Below, in pieces: positions 1 through 12,080 of a stretch of DNA of 64,000 nt; positions within the stretch are counted from its first letter, which is position 1, and each line of letters begins with the position of its first letter. Source of the DNA: Cheilinus undulatus (Eukaryota; Chordata; Actinopteri; Labriformes; Labridae). A program made the position numbers and the translations under genes. Below the pieces are notes generated by a model. It had not been told where the DNA came from. It saw only the letters and a program-made list of their open reading frames with translations, and made no database searches. The stretch lies in the NCBI RefSeq assembly GCF_018320785.1, contig NC_054882.1, positions 26,292,719-26,356,718 on the forward strand, given 5' to 3'.

Positions 1-90
1 GTAACAAACTAACAGGATGGTTTATAAAAGCTTTTTTCAGTAGTGACAAATGTGTAAGGGCCTTTTATATTGGGTTTTTATCACTAAAAA

Positions 91-190
91 CTAGGGCTGC
101 CATGATTAATCAAGTTAATCGTGATAAATCAAGGTCCACAATTAGTGCACAATTTTTCAAATCACGATTAATTGCATGATTTATTGTCCC
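91..190 (+). mobile_element. hAT-type MITE fragment (TAGGGCTG end)
   Basis: It begins with ctagggctgccatgattaat followed by AT-rich gattaat/ttaatc text like the ends of the complete MITEs at 3198, 6937 and 9321. No matching right end was found, so only a fragment is claimed. Confidence 0.4.
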
Positions 191-239
191 TTTCAACACA
201 CTTTGGTTAAGGCATGTCAGCATCTCCCTGCATCCACAG

Positions 240-716
240 TGAGGACGGGGTTTGGTTGTAATCAAAGCCAGTGTACACAAGTGGCTTCCAGCACTGTAGC
301 GATTAGCTCGTACGTAGCTTTAGTATAGTGGCAGTTTTATCCAAACTTGTTCACAATTCTTTATTAAAACAATAGCAAAGAGTCACAGTGAAAGCTCCTC
401 TTGGCAGGGCGAATGTTTTTGCACTTTTCCCAACCAGCCTCGGGATGAGTTTTATCCACCAACAAGCTCCGCTGTTCATAAACTATGACAGCGCCTGTCT
501 CAGGCTCAGGTTACTACCAGAGCTGCGCATGCCTGACTACCTCATTTTGTCCTGTCGCTATGATTGGACCGTAATAAATGTGACAGAACATTCATCCAAT
601 CAACTTCTGAGAAGTCCTGCCCTACTTAAACACTTTGTATGGGAGGTTTCATTGATAAATGTGAAAAATAACCTATGCAATGTATATATAAAACAGTCTA
701 TCTGGCAGGTCAGGTG
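240..716 (+). repeat. Dispersed repeat family, copy A
   Basis: This segment resembles 37090-37622 along most of its length: shared blocks include the caaagag(t/c)cac..tgaaagc stretch, ttttgcac/ttttgcat, cctcattttgtc and ctgccc(t/a)..aaacact. It also resembles the reverse complement of 35969-36180. Its right end, cagtctatctggcaggtcagg, matches the inverted terminal motif taacctgacatgctagatag seen at 35975. It is probably a non-autonomous DNA transposon. The left limit is approximate. Confidence 0.5.
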
Positions 717-2103
717 AATGTGTACCAGGCTAAGCTTTAAGGTAACCATCCACCACTAATTAGGGCTGTAGCTCCGGCTAATGTTCCTGCTGTCCCTGCT
801 CTACTGCCCAGATAAACAAACTTCTTGAGGAACGTAAGGAATGACAATTAATGAAGACTTCAGCTGACGTAGATCTGTTGGTCCCGCTTAAAACTCCACT
901 AATTTCTATGCTTGCACGACTAGTACCTACAGCTGATATGGCAGATTTTTGAAACCAAAATATCCGTTGTAACCATCAACAGGAATTTTCATATCTGCCG
1001 ATATCATGCAAATGATATTGTGCATCCCTACTAATAATAATATTAGCTTGGACGCTCTGGTTAAATAAATAGCAACTGAGTATGCTTACTTTAAAAAAGA
1101 AAAACATATCAATAATACTCAAACTTTCAGTTGTAAACACCAGTAAATTCTATATCTGACATCAGCTGCACGCTTCAGTTGTGTGCACACAGTTTCCTGT
1201 CATTGAGGGATTTCATTACAAGCACCTTTATCGACCCACTTTCAGTTTCACCCCAAATAAAGTTGTAAGGATCCATGTTTTGCTCTGTATGGTGAATCCT
1301 TCTAATGAAACATGAGCCACCTATTTTTCAGCTGTTTTCATTGCTTCCATAAAAAAGAGGACATTGAACGGCAAGTTTAAAGTAAAAAGGGTAAAGGAGG
1401 ATAAAGCAGCAGAACATATTTTTCTTATTTCTTCTGCTTTAACCATCTCAAGACCTCGCACATTTATCTCACAAATCACCCAGTAGAGATGTATGTTGGC
1501 CTGTGTTAAAACTAGGATTTCTGGACTTTCATTGACCGTTTGACCCCTTTGCCATTACCAAATCTCAAGAACTACTTTTTGTGGATCTGGTTTCACCAAA
1601 ACTAAAAATAAGACCACAGCCAAACCAGTTATTCTTCAAAGTGAGCTGAACTAGTGAAACATGTGCATGGCAGAGCTAAAAAGGTGCCTCAGAGGTATGC
1701 GATACACATCCTCAATATCTTCCAGTCGAGTAGAGAAGGTGAGTTGTGTGCATGAGGGCGAGGAACAAAAGCAAATCTTGTGGCCAGTGGGGCCTCTGCT
1801 ATCAGCGTGTTCCTGTCAACGGTTCGCCGCGTCACACGGCTGCGTCCGTAATGCGAGCATGTGTCAACACTCATTTTGCACATCTTGACAAAATACAGTT
1901 TGCTGAAGAGAACAGCTCAGACCGAACTCCAGCTCCTACTTCAAAGTGGTCCAGCACTCAGGAGAACTGGCTTGACTGTGAAATAAATGAGGATTTAAAA
2001 AAAAAAAAGTCAGATTAAAAACTTCAGTCTCTTCAGTGCTGCTAAGGAGGTTTCTGAAATTGCAGGTGCCCTGCCACTTCACAGGAAGCTAGAGCTACCA
2101 CAA

Positions 2104-2140
2104 GAAGAAGAGGAGGAGGAGGAGGAGGAGGAGGAGGAGG
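2104..2140 (+). repeat. (AGG)n microsatellite
   Basis: Three AAG-type units run into an almost pure run of ten AGG units at 2111-2140. This purine run lies in the dpf3 intron. Confidence 0.9.
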
Positions 2141-3197
2141 GCCTACACAGTGACTGCATCTTGACAACAACCTCTGATTACACCAATCAGAGCAGCACAG
2201 TCTGGGAGAGGGCAGAAGGAAAACCAGACCATACACCTCCACACTGCAGTGTCAATAAACAGCAGGCCTGAATCACTCAAAGTCAACCCTACATCACTGA
2301 CAAGGTAGCTGACGAACGGGGGAAAACTCCAGCTGTAGCTGAAATTTTAATGAGCAGCTCCTTTATTAATCAAAAAACTCCAGACTCCATTTTAATCAGC
2401 GGATTGTGGAGATTACTGTCCTCCTCTGCTCATAGGAGGGACAGACCTCACACAGACGTGCACAGGCTTGCACGCCGCAGCTCAATCCGCCACCACCACA
2501 CCTCTACAACAAAGTCAAAGCCGCGTTTCATTTCCCTAAAGTGAATCATCTTAATACAAAAAAAGGTCAAACTGGTCCACGGGAGCGACATCCAATTAGT
2601 GTCAAGTGTGACTAATTATAATCTGACAAACGTGTGAAATGAAGTCAGAAATCCAAGACAGAAGCTAATTATAGCGCACTGAAACACTTCATTAAGCACA
2701 GTTTATAGCAAGGAGACATTCCACATCAGAATGCTAAAACATGTCCGAGATGAAACCGCAGGCTGATGGCGGACACACAATGATGCTTGTCTGGACACAA
2801 GAGAGGGGAAAAGGTCCAACGAGGAGATGTACTTTCCAATAAAACTCTGATCTTTTGGAGAAAAAAAAAACAAGTAGGAGACAGGATCAAACTATAACTA
2901 AAAACTATTAAGCTTTTGCATTGAGCACTTTAACATTAAGTACTTTAGTGAACTGTTTTGGTGGCTGCTAAGTAATTGTTTTGTGCTATGCCCCTGAGGA
3001 GTCTGGGACACTGTGCAGCCAGGCGTTGCATTAAAAAGTGCAAAATGCAACACTGATTAATTAAGCCACCATCACAGAATAAGCTACCAGACTGATACTT
3101 TTCTTGTGTCAGGCTGGGGTTCTCCCTGCTGGGGTTGTCACAAAGCCAGAAATTTTCACTTCCATACCATATTTATAAAATCAAATACTACTGATGC

Positions 3198-3626
3198 TAG
3201 GGCTGGGTAATTAATCAAATCTTAGATTATGGCCAGCCACAATTTTTAAATCGCAGACATTGCAATATTTCCTGAAATATGCCAAAATACCAGTGTAATA
3301 CACTTTTTGCAGCAGAGATGTTATTTGTTTTTTATTTTTGATGGTTTCCAAGACTCTTAATAAATGACAACAAATGATTATCTCCTTCAATTTAGCAACT
3401 GATATCAAATTTACATATGAGACAAAATAATAACATTTAGATATTTTTTCAAAATCCTTCATCCCTGGTTTAATTTATCCAATATTACGCTGGTTATAAT
3501 ATAAAATGATTTTAGTTGTGGAATAATACATAAGAAGAGGAACCTAAAAATAATTGTGTATGAAATCACGATCACAATATGAAGAGGAAAAAAATTGGAA
3601 TCACTTTTGCAAATTGTTCAGCCCTA
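3198..3626 (+). mobile_element. hAT-like MITE, copy 1
   Basis: This 429-bp element starts tagggctgggtaattaatc and ends aaattgttcagcccta, giving inverted TAGGGCTG-type ends. Its interior is AT-rich with no coding capacity. The flanking 8-mers actgatgc (3190-3197) and actgttac (3627-3634) match at 6 of 8 positions, as expected for an aged hAT target duplication. Confidence 0.7.
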
Positions 3627-3715
3627 ACTGTTACCTACTTCCAAGTTCTTGGCATCCAATATAAGGAAATATCTTGTTTTAGTAACCCAACATGCTGACA
3701 ACTGTCTGTTTTAAG

Positions 3716-5812
3716 TGGGGATGCACCGAAAATTCTGCCACTGAAAATTTTCAGCCGAAAATGGCCCAAATTTTCGGTTTTCGGCCAAAAGACTTATCAC
3801 TGAAACAACAAGGCCATCATGCTGTGATGACGCAAGCAAAACCAGCGGCCAGCACGCGCTTGGATCGGCGGTTCACAAATAGCGGTGCGCACACGTGAAG
3901 GCACTCCAGGGGGTACGCAGGAATTTAAAATATATGCCAGTTATGTAAGAAAAATAGCGTCTTTCTTTGCACGTCAGGAGCGACACAATTTTGTGAGTAT
4001 ATTATGTACATTCTAAAATCACATTCGTGCTGCGAACATCTGCGGTGTGTTTTCTCTGTCCTCTGATAAACAGTGATATTTATTGGAGCGGAAGATAAAA
4101 GGAGGGTTCTCTCTTTCTGTCCTTCACTCCATGCGTAGCGCGACACTTTTACGCACAGCCAGGTGATCAGTGCCGTTTTGTTTCACTGTTTCATTAACTG
4201 TGCCAGCCAAGTTTATAAGAGGAGAAACTGACTTTTCATTCATCCTATGTCAAATATGATCAATAAGAGTAATAATATTGCACAGCTAAGGCTCGGCTAT
4301 CCCCCACGGCGCACAGATTGGCTCACCTGTTTGTGTTCCAGAGTGTTCAGAGGAGTAATTCAGTGAGCTGGTTGATCCAGAGCATTTATAAGTCATATGT
4401 CTGAGGTCAGAAGAGACTGTGTTGGTAAATATTTCACTAAAGTCCAGTTAATTTAAAAACAGCTCCAGCTGTGTGAGTAGCGCATTTGCGGTAACATGGA
4501 CAAGTCGGGCTGCCTGTCTCCATCTCTACCAGGCTACATGAGGCAAAAACGCAAGCATAGTACAGACAGATATGAGAAGAGGACAAACATCAGGTGGGGT
4601 TGGAGAGGAGGGCGTTTATGTTCCTCTGTCTGCCTTAAAAATCGACACCACCACCATGTGTGCTCCTCTGAGCAAAACTTTGAAAAAATATCCGCAGCAA
4701 TGTCACACTGCGAAATGATGTTGCTGGTGTGGAAGCTTGCTTTGACTCGCTGTAGGTTCAAAAAGTAAATATTTTGTGTGAATAATTTGCATGAAAAAAC
4801 TGCATCTGGAGTGAAAGGACCTTAAGTTTATGAAGTGGAGTTTATATTTTGTATGTTATCAAATTTCAACCTCCTGAGTCTCCCCCACGGCAGAATGGTT
4901 TGACCCACACTGGCACATGCCTGTTAATCACTGTATTCACAGTCACTCCATTCATAAAACAGTTAATTATTTATTTTTTGTGAGGAAATGCTGATCTATA
5001 ACTAAGTTCCTGATTTCAGTTTGAGAAGAGATCTTTATTACGATTTCAAAAAGGGGCACTAAGCTGTGTTATTTATAATTAGTTAATTATTAACAGGTTT
5101 TAAGTTTTTTTCTAGCTCTATGTTTTTTATTTCCAAATTGTTCCAGAGAGACCACGGCAGCTGAGCAGTGCTTTGCACACCTCTGGGTTTAAATGGTTTT
5201 ATGCCTTTCCAGTCACTGTTTTCAATACATTGATTTGAATTCCCACATTTAGTGATGAGAATATTTGCCATGAGTTTAGTCATGCATTTTTAACATTTAA
5301 AATGTTTGAAAAAAACTAATATTTGTAATTTTAAAGCGTTTATCAGTTACAAAGTTTGATAAATCAGACGGCTGTCACAGCGCTGTTTAATGTCTTTCTT
5401 TTTGGCCAAAAAGCTTTGTGCTGTTTAGGGGGTACTTGGCTGAAAAAATACTTCACAGGGGGTACATGACTGAAAAAAGGTTGAGAACCACTGATTTAAC
5501 GTATACATGAGTGGGGTCAAGTTAAACATTTTAATTTGTATTTTATTTTATATTGTGCATTGTTGGAATGTCAGTGCTTAATAAATATTTACATAATTTT
5601 CTAATTGATTTATACTTTGAAGCATTAATATTAATTTATGCAACTGCAATTGACTTTAGTGAGGTTAGTACACAGTCATAGCCATAGATGCAATGGCACT
5701 AATAATTGGCTGAATAATTTCTTTTGGTCCTTCGGTTTTCGGCCTTGGTTTCCTCATTTTCAGTTTTGGGTTTTCAGTTTCGGCCAGGAATTTTCATTTC
5801 GGTGCATCCCTA
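3716..5812 (+). mobile_element. hAT-like non-autonomous element with GGGATGCACCGAAA ends
   Basis: The left end has ggggatgcaccgaaaa (3717 on) followed by repeated gaaaat/ttttcgg text. The right end carries its inverted counterpart, atttcggtgcatcccta at 5796-5812. Together these are long imperfect inverted repeats around 2.1 kb. No transposase frame is visible, so the copy is non-autonomous or decayed. Flanks gttttaag and gtttttat resemble each other but give no clean 8-bp duplication. A second, nested element is suggested by ggggtac-type motifs at about 3909 and 5429-5500. Confidence 0.65.
5425..5503 (-). mobile_element. Nested hAT MITE end (CAGTGGTTCTCAACC type)
   Basis: On the minus strand this reads as cagtggttctcaacctttt followed by repeated gtacccc(c)t units, a familiar terminus of fish hAT MITEs. 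The partner end, near 3905-3925 (agggggtacgcagg), is decayed. It lies inside the larger GGGATGCACC element, so this insertion is younger or the two are composite. Confidence 0.45.
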
Positions 5813-6936
5813 GTTTTTATTGATGGGATAGCACAACACTTTGCCAATACTTGGGCCAATGATATGTCATGATACACAAAGTGCTACTGAATGTTGAACA
5901 CTTGAGGTGCCAGGAAAAAAAAAAATCAACTGACATCAGAATCGCATATATTAATTTCAATGATTCTGACTCGATTTCAAATCTCAAAGAATCAATATTC
6001 TGCTCCAAGTATTTTCATCCATGCGCTGTCTCAGACTCTGATCCTGCAGGATATGTACGGCTCATTACCTGCATTGTTAGTGTTAGCAGGACTGTTAGCA
6101 TTAGCAGGACTGTTAGCCTTAGCAGCGCTTGCTCTCAGTATCGGTCATGTTTACAGTGCTGTGTTGCGCCTGACCCACTTCTGTGCTGCCTGCACTGCCC
6201 ATGGAGGCCCGGGTTGCTCTGCCTGTCGTGTTTTCCAAAAAGAAAGGTTTTAAGTCTCACTGGGGATTCTACAATCTCAGGTAAGAGGAAGCCTGACACG
6301 TTCACCCAGAGTAAATATCAGCCAACATCTTCTGAACAGCAATAATAAAAATAACTGGATCTAGCATCTGGTTTCACGTCAGAGACTGGTGCTAGGATTT
6401 AACGAGTGACCATGTTAACTGACTACATGAATGTGTCTGGGTTAATGATGGATTTTGAAATTTTAAAGAGCCCCTTTGTTTAGTTTTTCAATAAATTCTA
6501 ATCTCCTAAGCATATCTTAGACATAAAACCAAATGTTTAACAGTGTTGTAACTATAACAATCACTATCAGCTGAGAAGTCGCACGTTAATACAGTCACTT
6601 GTTAAAAACTTAACACCTTCTCTACAGCTTGGTCAACAGTAAAGGCTGCAGATTTATTATCTTTATTCTGCTAATGATTTTCTGATAAATACCTTTCCTG
6701 CTTTAGCCCACACCTTTTATTCATATTGAAATATTTTGCAATTTAAGCACTAATCACTATTTTCTTGGCTATATTACAAGACACTACAAATAGCTAAAAA
6801 AAACAACATTATTTCAAACCTATTTTATCAAGCTTTTAAATGTCTAATAACGACATACTGCCCCTTAATGCACAACAGACTGGAGCAGATGCTGAAAATA
6901 TCACCTATTTATGAGACAAAAGGAACGTGTTGGGAA

Positions 6937-7411
6937 TAGGGCTGAATGATTTGCAAAAATAATCAAATCTGCGATTTTTTCCCCAAATATTCCGATTGCT
7001 ATTAAATATGCGGTTATTATTTATTAGATAAATTCATGACTATGTGTTTTGAAATCAACTAAATTATTTCAGAATTTAATCCATAGTAGCATGAATCAGA
7101 CTATGAGGGTAGACAAGCTTTAAGCTGTAAAGGAGGAGGCTGGGGTGGAGGAGGTTCAGCTTTTCCAGCAGCAGCAGCATTGATGCAAGCAGGGATTAGT
7201 GCGAAATACATCATATTTGAACGTACTGCTCTGTTGACAACTGAATGTTTCCATAACGTGCATAAAATCTCTGCTGCTGCAAAAAATGAATATATCAAAC
7301 TGGTATTTTAAGAAAGTTCAAGTTCAAGAAAAATTGCAACTTATGCAGTTTGTAAATTGTAGCAGGCAACATTGCGATTTAATCTAATTTGCGATTAATT
7401 TCCCAGCCCTA
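6937..7411 (+). mobile_element. hAT-like MITE, copy 2
   Basis: This 475-bp element starts tagggctgaatgatttgc and ends gattaatttcccagcccta. Flanking 8-mers gttgggaa (6929-6936) and gctgggaa (7412-7419) match at 7 of 8 positions, which indicates an hAT-type target duplication. It has no coding capacity. It belongs to the same family as 3198-3626 and 9321-9783. Confidence 0.75.
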
Positions 7412-7991
7412 GCTGGGAATCAGGAATCAATGTGAATCAAAAATCAATTCTGAATCTTGAGATTCTTAAGGATCCACACCTCTGTTTAACACTTTTTACA
7501 CTGTTCCTTCAGCAGCCTGACTAGGGATAAGAGTTGAAAATGAGCTAGCTCTGTGCAGCCCATCAGCTTTGTGTTCTGTACTGAAACAACGTTAAAATGC
7601 ATTGTGCCTGTTAAATAAAAATATGTTCAATCCACATTAATTCTGCAAATACTGATGTACTGTAAGGATAATACATCACAGTATCTGATCCATTAAAATA
7701 AATGCTCCTAAATCTGGATAAATCAGGATTAATGCATTTCTTCATTACAGTCTGGCGTCAGTTTCCCCTCTTAACACTCTTAATCTCTTACATTCCCCCG
7801 ACTTCATCTAACGTCCAACATTATCATGCGGTTTTCTTTTGTCACAACACATCATGAAGATGCAGAAAGTCAAGTAGGCAGGGAAACCTGCTGAGAGTGC
7901 CTTATGTTTTCCTAATCAAATAACTGCCATTTATCCAAATTTAACACCAGAAAACACAGATCTATCACACAAGCCAGGACAGCAATATGAT

Positions 7992-8090
7992 AGGGCTGCT
8001 CAATCAGGGCAAAAATCATAATCATGATTACTCTGATTAAAGATCATGATTATTAAATAGGGTCACCTGTTCATTATACAACACCTGTAT
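7992..8090 (+). mobile_element. hAT-type MITE fragment (TAGGGCTG end)
   Basis: It begins tagggctgctcaatcagg and continues with repeated aatcatgatta text, like the complete family members nearby. The right end was not found, so the limit is arbitrary. Confidence 0.4.
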
Positions 8091-9320
8091 CAAATGTATT
8101 TTTCAAACTTTAACACTCAACACTTTAACATTCAGGACAGTTTGAGAACAAGTAAAATGCAACAGCAATACCGAGTACAAACCTGCATACTCAATACTAT
8201 AGAAGTTCTTAGAATCATTTTGAAAGTTCACTTCCTTTCCCCATAAGTTCTTCACACCTCCTCTTGATAACTTAGCAGAGCATAGTTTACAGTTTGCTCT
8301 ACTTTTGGCATCCTAATTCATGTTAAGATAGCACCAAATTGCTGACATGGCTCCAACTTTTCCCGCCTACTCACATCATGAGAGGCCATTATGCTCTAAA
8401 ATAATAGCGTATCAGCAATGTTTTACAAGCATGAATATTTCAGTTTGGTATCGACAAGGGAAACACACATTTAGCCAGCTAGATGGTTAAATTTGGAATA
8501 TTCGGTGGTCTGCACCAAAGCGACTGCTGTTCTGCAGTAACCGTTCTTAATGACTTTTGCTTTGCTGCCAACAGTGCTCCATAGTCTGGTGTAAACAACA
8601 CTGAACTGACAGCATTGATAGCATCTTGAAGGAACAGCACAGTTTGGCACCATTTTGATCTAGAAAACAGGGATAAAGTTGCCCAATGGCTGTCAGGTTT
8701 TACTCACATACAACCGAAGCAACGAGTCATGATATTCAGCACAGGAATGTGAACATTAATCTGCAAAAAGAAACCGAAGGCCGGCAGTGCTTGAATGCTT
8801 TTATTAGCGACATTCTGTACACATACTTCAAATTGTTCTTGGTGTGAAGTTGGTTTACATAAAGTGTTTAATTGACTTCAGACAAGTCGGCTGAATGCAA
8901 TTCTGATTTGCTGTAATCACGTGAAATTAGTTGCCTAGGAACATCTTAAGTATCGACACAAATACCAAATACTGGTATCAGTGTGGATACCAAACTGTAC
9001 TATCACCAGGTGGTGAGAAATACATTCAAACAATAATTTAGCTTAAACTGCACATCCCTAGTGGCAGAAAGTAAGTAGTAAAGTATGTTTTGAAATATTT
9101 TATAGCTAGGGATGCATGATTATATCAGTGTAATATCAGTACTGGCATATATTAACATTTCTGATGATGTTTACTGTAAAACTGATAATTTGGCTATAAA
9201 ACTGTCTGTATCAGCTTTTACTGACCATGAACAATTAAGTTCAAAGTTTAAGATTGGGCAAACGACCACTGCTAGCGGAAATCTTTGTATTTATTCAGCA
9301 TCATTTCTTTCACTTTAAAG

Positions 9321-9783
9321 TAATGCTGAACAATTGAAAAGTAATTTAATTGAGATTTTTTCCCCAATTTTGCACTTGCGATTTTAATATGTGGTTATTT
9401 TTAAAGCAATAAATTATTCTATATTATAACAAACCCAGTATTTGGTAGATTAAATAAAGGCTAAAAAAAAAACCAAACACAATTATTTTCACTCAATTTG
9501 AATTTTATATGAACTGTTGTATTGAAGAGAATGATGATTTTATGTCTCTCATTTTTATTAAGACAAGCATAGAAAAATAAGGAAAGCAGGATTTTTGCGA
9601 ACTATTCTGGAAAAAAAATTGACACTTGAATGTTTGCATGATATGTGGAGCACACGTTTGTGCCTCAAAAAATGTGTTTAGCTAGTATTTTGACACATTT
9701 TAGGTTAAAGAAATATTACATCTTCTGCAAAGTGATAATCGCAATAGGCCATATGGTAAATTAAACTAAATTGCCCAGTCCTA
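9321..9783 (+). mobile_element. hAT-like MITE, copy 3, with perfect 8-bp target duplication
   Basis: This 463-bp element starts taatgctgaacaattg and ends ttgcccagtccta, a decayed version of the TAGGGCTG..CAGCCCTA ends. It is bounded by identical 8-mers ctttaaag at 9313-9320 and 9784-9791. The exact 8-bp duplication assigns the family to the hAT superfamily by target-site length. Confidence 0.75.
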
Positions 9784-11918
9784 CTTTAAAGTGCCTTTTA
9801 TGTAATTAGTTCCTTTGTTACCCTCAAATTTTAAAATGTTTGCTTTAAGAACTGAAGTTCTAAGTCTGAACTACATTTAAATACTGGTATCAATATGTGT
9901 TCAATTTAATTTGCAAATATCGCCGATTGGATATCATCACAAATCCAATATTGTGCTTCCTTTATCTTAACCCCTATGCTAGCACCAGTATACTGACTTT
10001 AGACTGCCAAAAAAGCATCAGTGATCTATCTGTCCCCCCAAAACACTACAGTGGTAACATCAAATCACAGCAGTTCTATCCTTGCAAAGAATGAAATGGC
10101 ATCAAAGCATGCAAAATGTCAACAACCATTGATTTTCCAACAAAGATATGTACATTTTAAATCCTGCTTTGGAGGTATCAGCTGATACCCAGATCAAGGT
10201 ATCAGAAAATAAAGAATGATAATGTAACATGTATCGTTGTCAGCCACAACACCAGGATGTTAAACTTCAATACAAGAACAAATCAAACAATATGAATACC
10301 AGTTTCGATCCCATGACAACAAAAAAGAAGTAAAAGGCAAACAAGATTTAGCAGATTTTAAGCAAATTCCTGCACAATTTGTTTGTGCAATTGTGACACA
10401 AGCTCTTTAAGCTTTTAGCCTCCTCTGCTATCTGCCTGTTTGTAAGAGACAAAAAATATTTTTTTGGCATATTTACATGCAAAAAAGGACTTGAGAAACA
10501 TCAGTATTTGCTGCTCTCACACACACAAAACAACTTAGGGTTAACAATATTACTAAAGAAGTGTAGATTTGGTGCTTTAAGGTTTTTGATTATTACAATT
10601 CTAAAGTTTTAAACATGGGGTATCAAAAAGCAAGTATTGAAAATCATATCTATGTAGCTTAGTGCAGGACTGCACCACTCATTACATTATTAGAGGTAGG
10701 TATTGCCAAAACTAGACGTGTCACATGCAAAATTACATGTCTGAAGAGGACAATTAGGTGTCACAGACATAATCCTGCACTCTCTCCTCTGTGCAGTAGC
10801 AATGTGCAGATAATGGCAACAGTGATGTGAAAGGTGTTTTGTGAGGTCTCATGTGCTCGTTGTCCGCGGAGGTGCCACGGTACCTCTGTGGAGGAGCAGA
10901 TGGTTCTCCTGCTTGTGCCCAACACTTCCTCTCTGTCGGAGCATCTCTCTGACAGATGGGCCCAGGATCCTGGACCAAGCTAATCTCCAGCACTCCTCCA
11001 CTTAAAGGCACAGTGGAGAGCCTGCTCAGTGCCTCCACAGTCCCACAGACAGAGCCATGATGGTGAGAGGAGCACATCAATACAGGCGGTTCTGTCACGT
11101 CAAAGTGAACGTGCGTGAGCTTAAATGCAAAGTGTGGAGTGGAGTTAAAATGCTAAAATGACATGAAACTGGAGGCTAATTGTATCTTATTGCAGTTTTG
11201 TGTTAAACAGAAGAATAGGTGAAACAATACAGAAGAACAAAGGAGAAATAGGGAAAAAGGTGGAGCATTGCTTTGAAGTTAGGGGGTAAAATTGAGTATT
11301 GCACGAGCTCTTTAAGCACGAGGTGTCAGTCTACTTCAAACGGTTGCCTCAAATTGCTGTCACTTTTGTCGTTTTCGCCAGCAAGCATGCAAATAAGCTA
11401 CAAAATGCCTCCTCCCTTTGCTTTACCGGGTCCTGACCACGTCTGCGCTCGGAGGAGCCAAAGTTGACATGTCGACAATTCACACTAACTATAAACGACT
11501 TTCGGAATGTCAGACGATATTCCGCCGCTGTGCCCGGCCGAGCACGAAGAAAATCGGCTTTTAATTATTCGGAGCAGCGCAGAGGCACGCTGTCGACAGT
11601 TTTCAAATAAATTTATAGCCAAGGAAAGACGACACTCTGTCGTGTTGAATGCATAACCGTGTGGAGGAGACGCTCTTCTTGGGCATTCAAAATGTCAGGC
11701 AGTCGTTTTCGCACATGTTTAAGACAAAATGTTAAAATCTGGAATAAAAGAACTATACGGGGCTACTTTGCCATGGAAGAAGTGCATAAAATGAATTCAG
11801 ACAGCTTTATCTTTCCTATGCACACGGCTGGAAATCACATGCACCGATAGCCATTGTTAATATACAAGTTGGCCGCAAAGTAATGATTCAAAATTTCCTA
11901 AATGTTTAAATTACTTAC

Positions 11919-11950
11919 GCTTTTAGTGGATTCTGAATGACAGCCGCCAT
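11919..11950 (-). CDS. dpf3: dpf3 first coding exon (BAF complex PHD-finger protein), partial gene
   Basis: Read on the minus strand, an ATG at 11950-11948 opens MAAVIQNPLK plus two bases (GC) and runs straight into a GTAAGT donor at 11918. Human DPF3 starts MATVIHNPLKA, with the last codon likewise completed by the next exon, so both sequence and phase fit. DPF3 (BAF45c) is a double-PHD-finger reader of acetylated and methylated histone H3 in the BAF chromatin-remodelling complex, active in heart and muscle development. Only this exon was recognised. Exon 2, which should encode the LGDQFYKEA-like segment, was not found in 1-11900 and probably lies beyond the left edge. The neighbour zfyve1 is also close to DPF3 on human chromosome 14q24, which supports the call. 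DPF1 and DPF2 start differently (MAAVVENVVK in DPF2), so DPF3 fits best. Confidence 0.8.
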
Positions 11951-12080
11951 TTTGCTACAATGTAACGCAATATCGGCGTCTTGCAGTTCTGAGGGAAACC
12001 TACAGCAATCGACCAATCAGAGCTCGGGGTGAATTCGTGGACCAATGCATGCGCAGTATACACGGATGGGGCGTGGCTTT
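11951..12080 (-). promoter_or_regulatory. dpf3 promoter / 5' UTR candidate
   Basis: This stretch lies immediately upstream of the dpf3 start codon and is richer in CpG than its surroundings. It holds two CCAAT motifs (12012-12016 within gaccaatcag, and 12042-12046), an NRF1-like GCATGCGCA at 12047-12055 and a GC/KLF-type box ggggcgtggc at 12068-12077. CpG density stays high into the intron (about 11290-11640), as in an unmethylated promoter island. No TATA box is obvious. The transcription start is inferred, not seen. Confidence 0.55.

Larger units (their letters stand above)
1..11918 (-). other. dpf3 intron 1 (partial), repeat-rich
   Basis: No exon with recognisable protein similarity was found here on either strand. 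The stretch consists mainly of hAT-type MITEs and their fragments, listed separately, plus AT-rich unique sequence. Ends of another element family with agggatgca-type termini are seen at about 955-1030 and 9108-9200. A short direct repeat built on ttagcaggactg lies at about 6076-6125. A GC-rich open frame on the minus strand at 10754-11098 (GTG start, 114 codons) resembles nothing I know. Confidence 0.6.
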
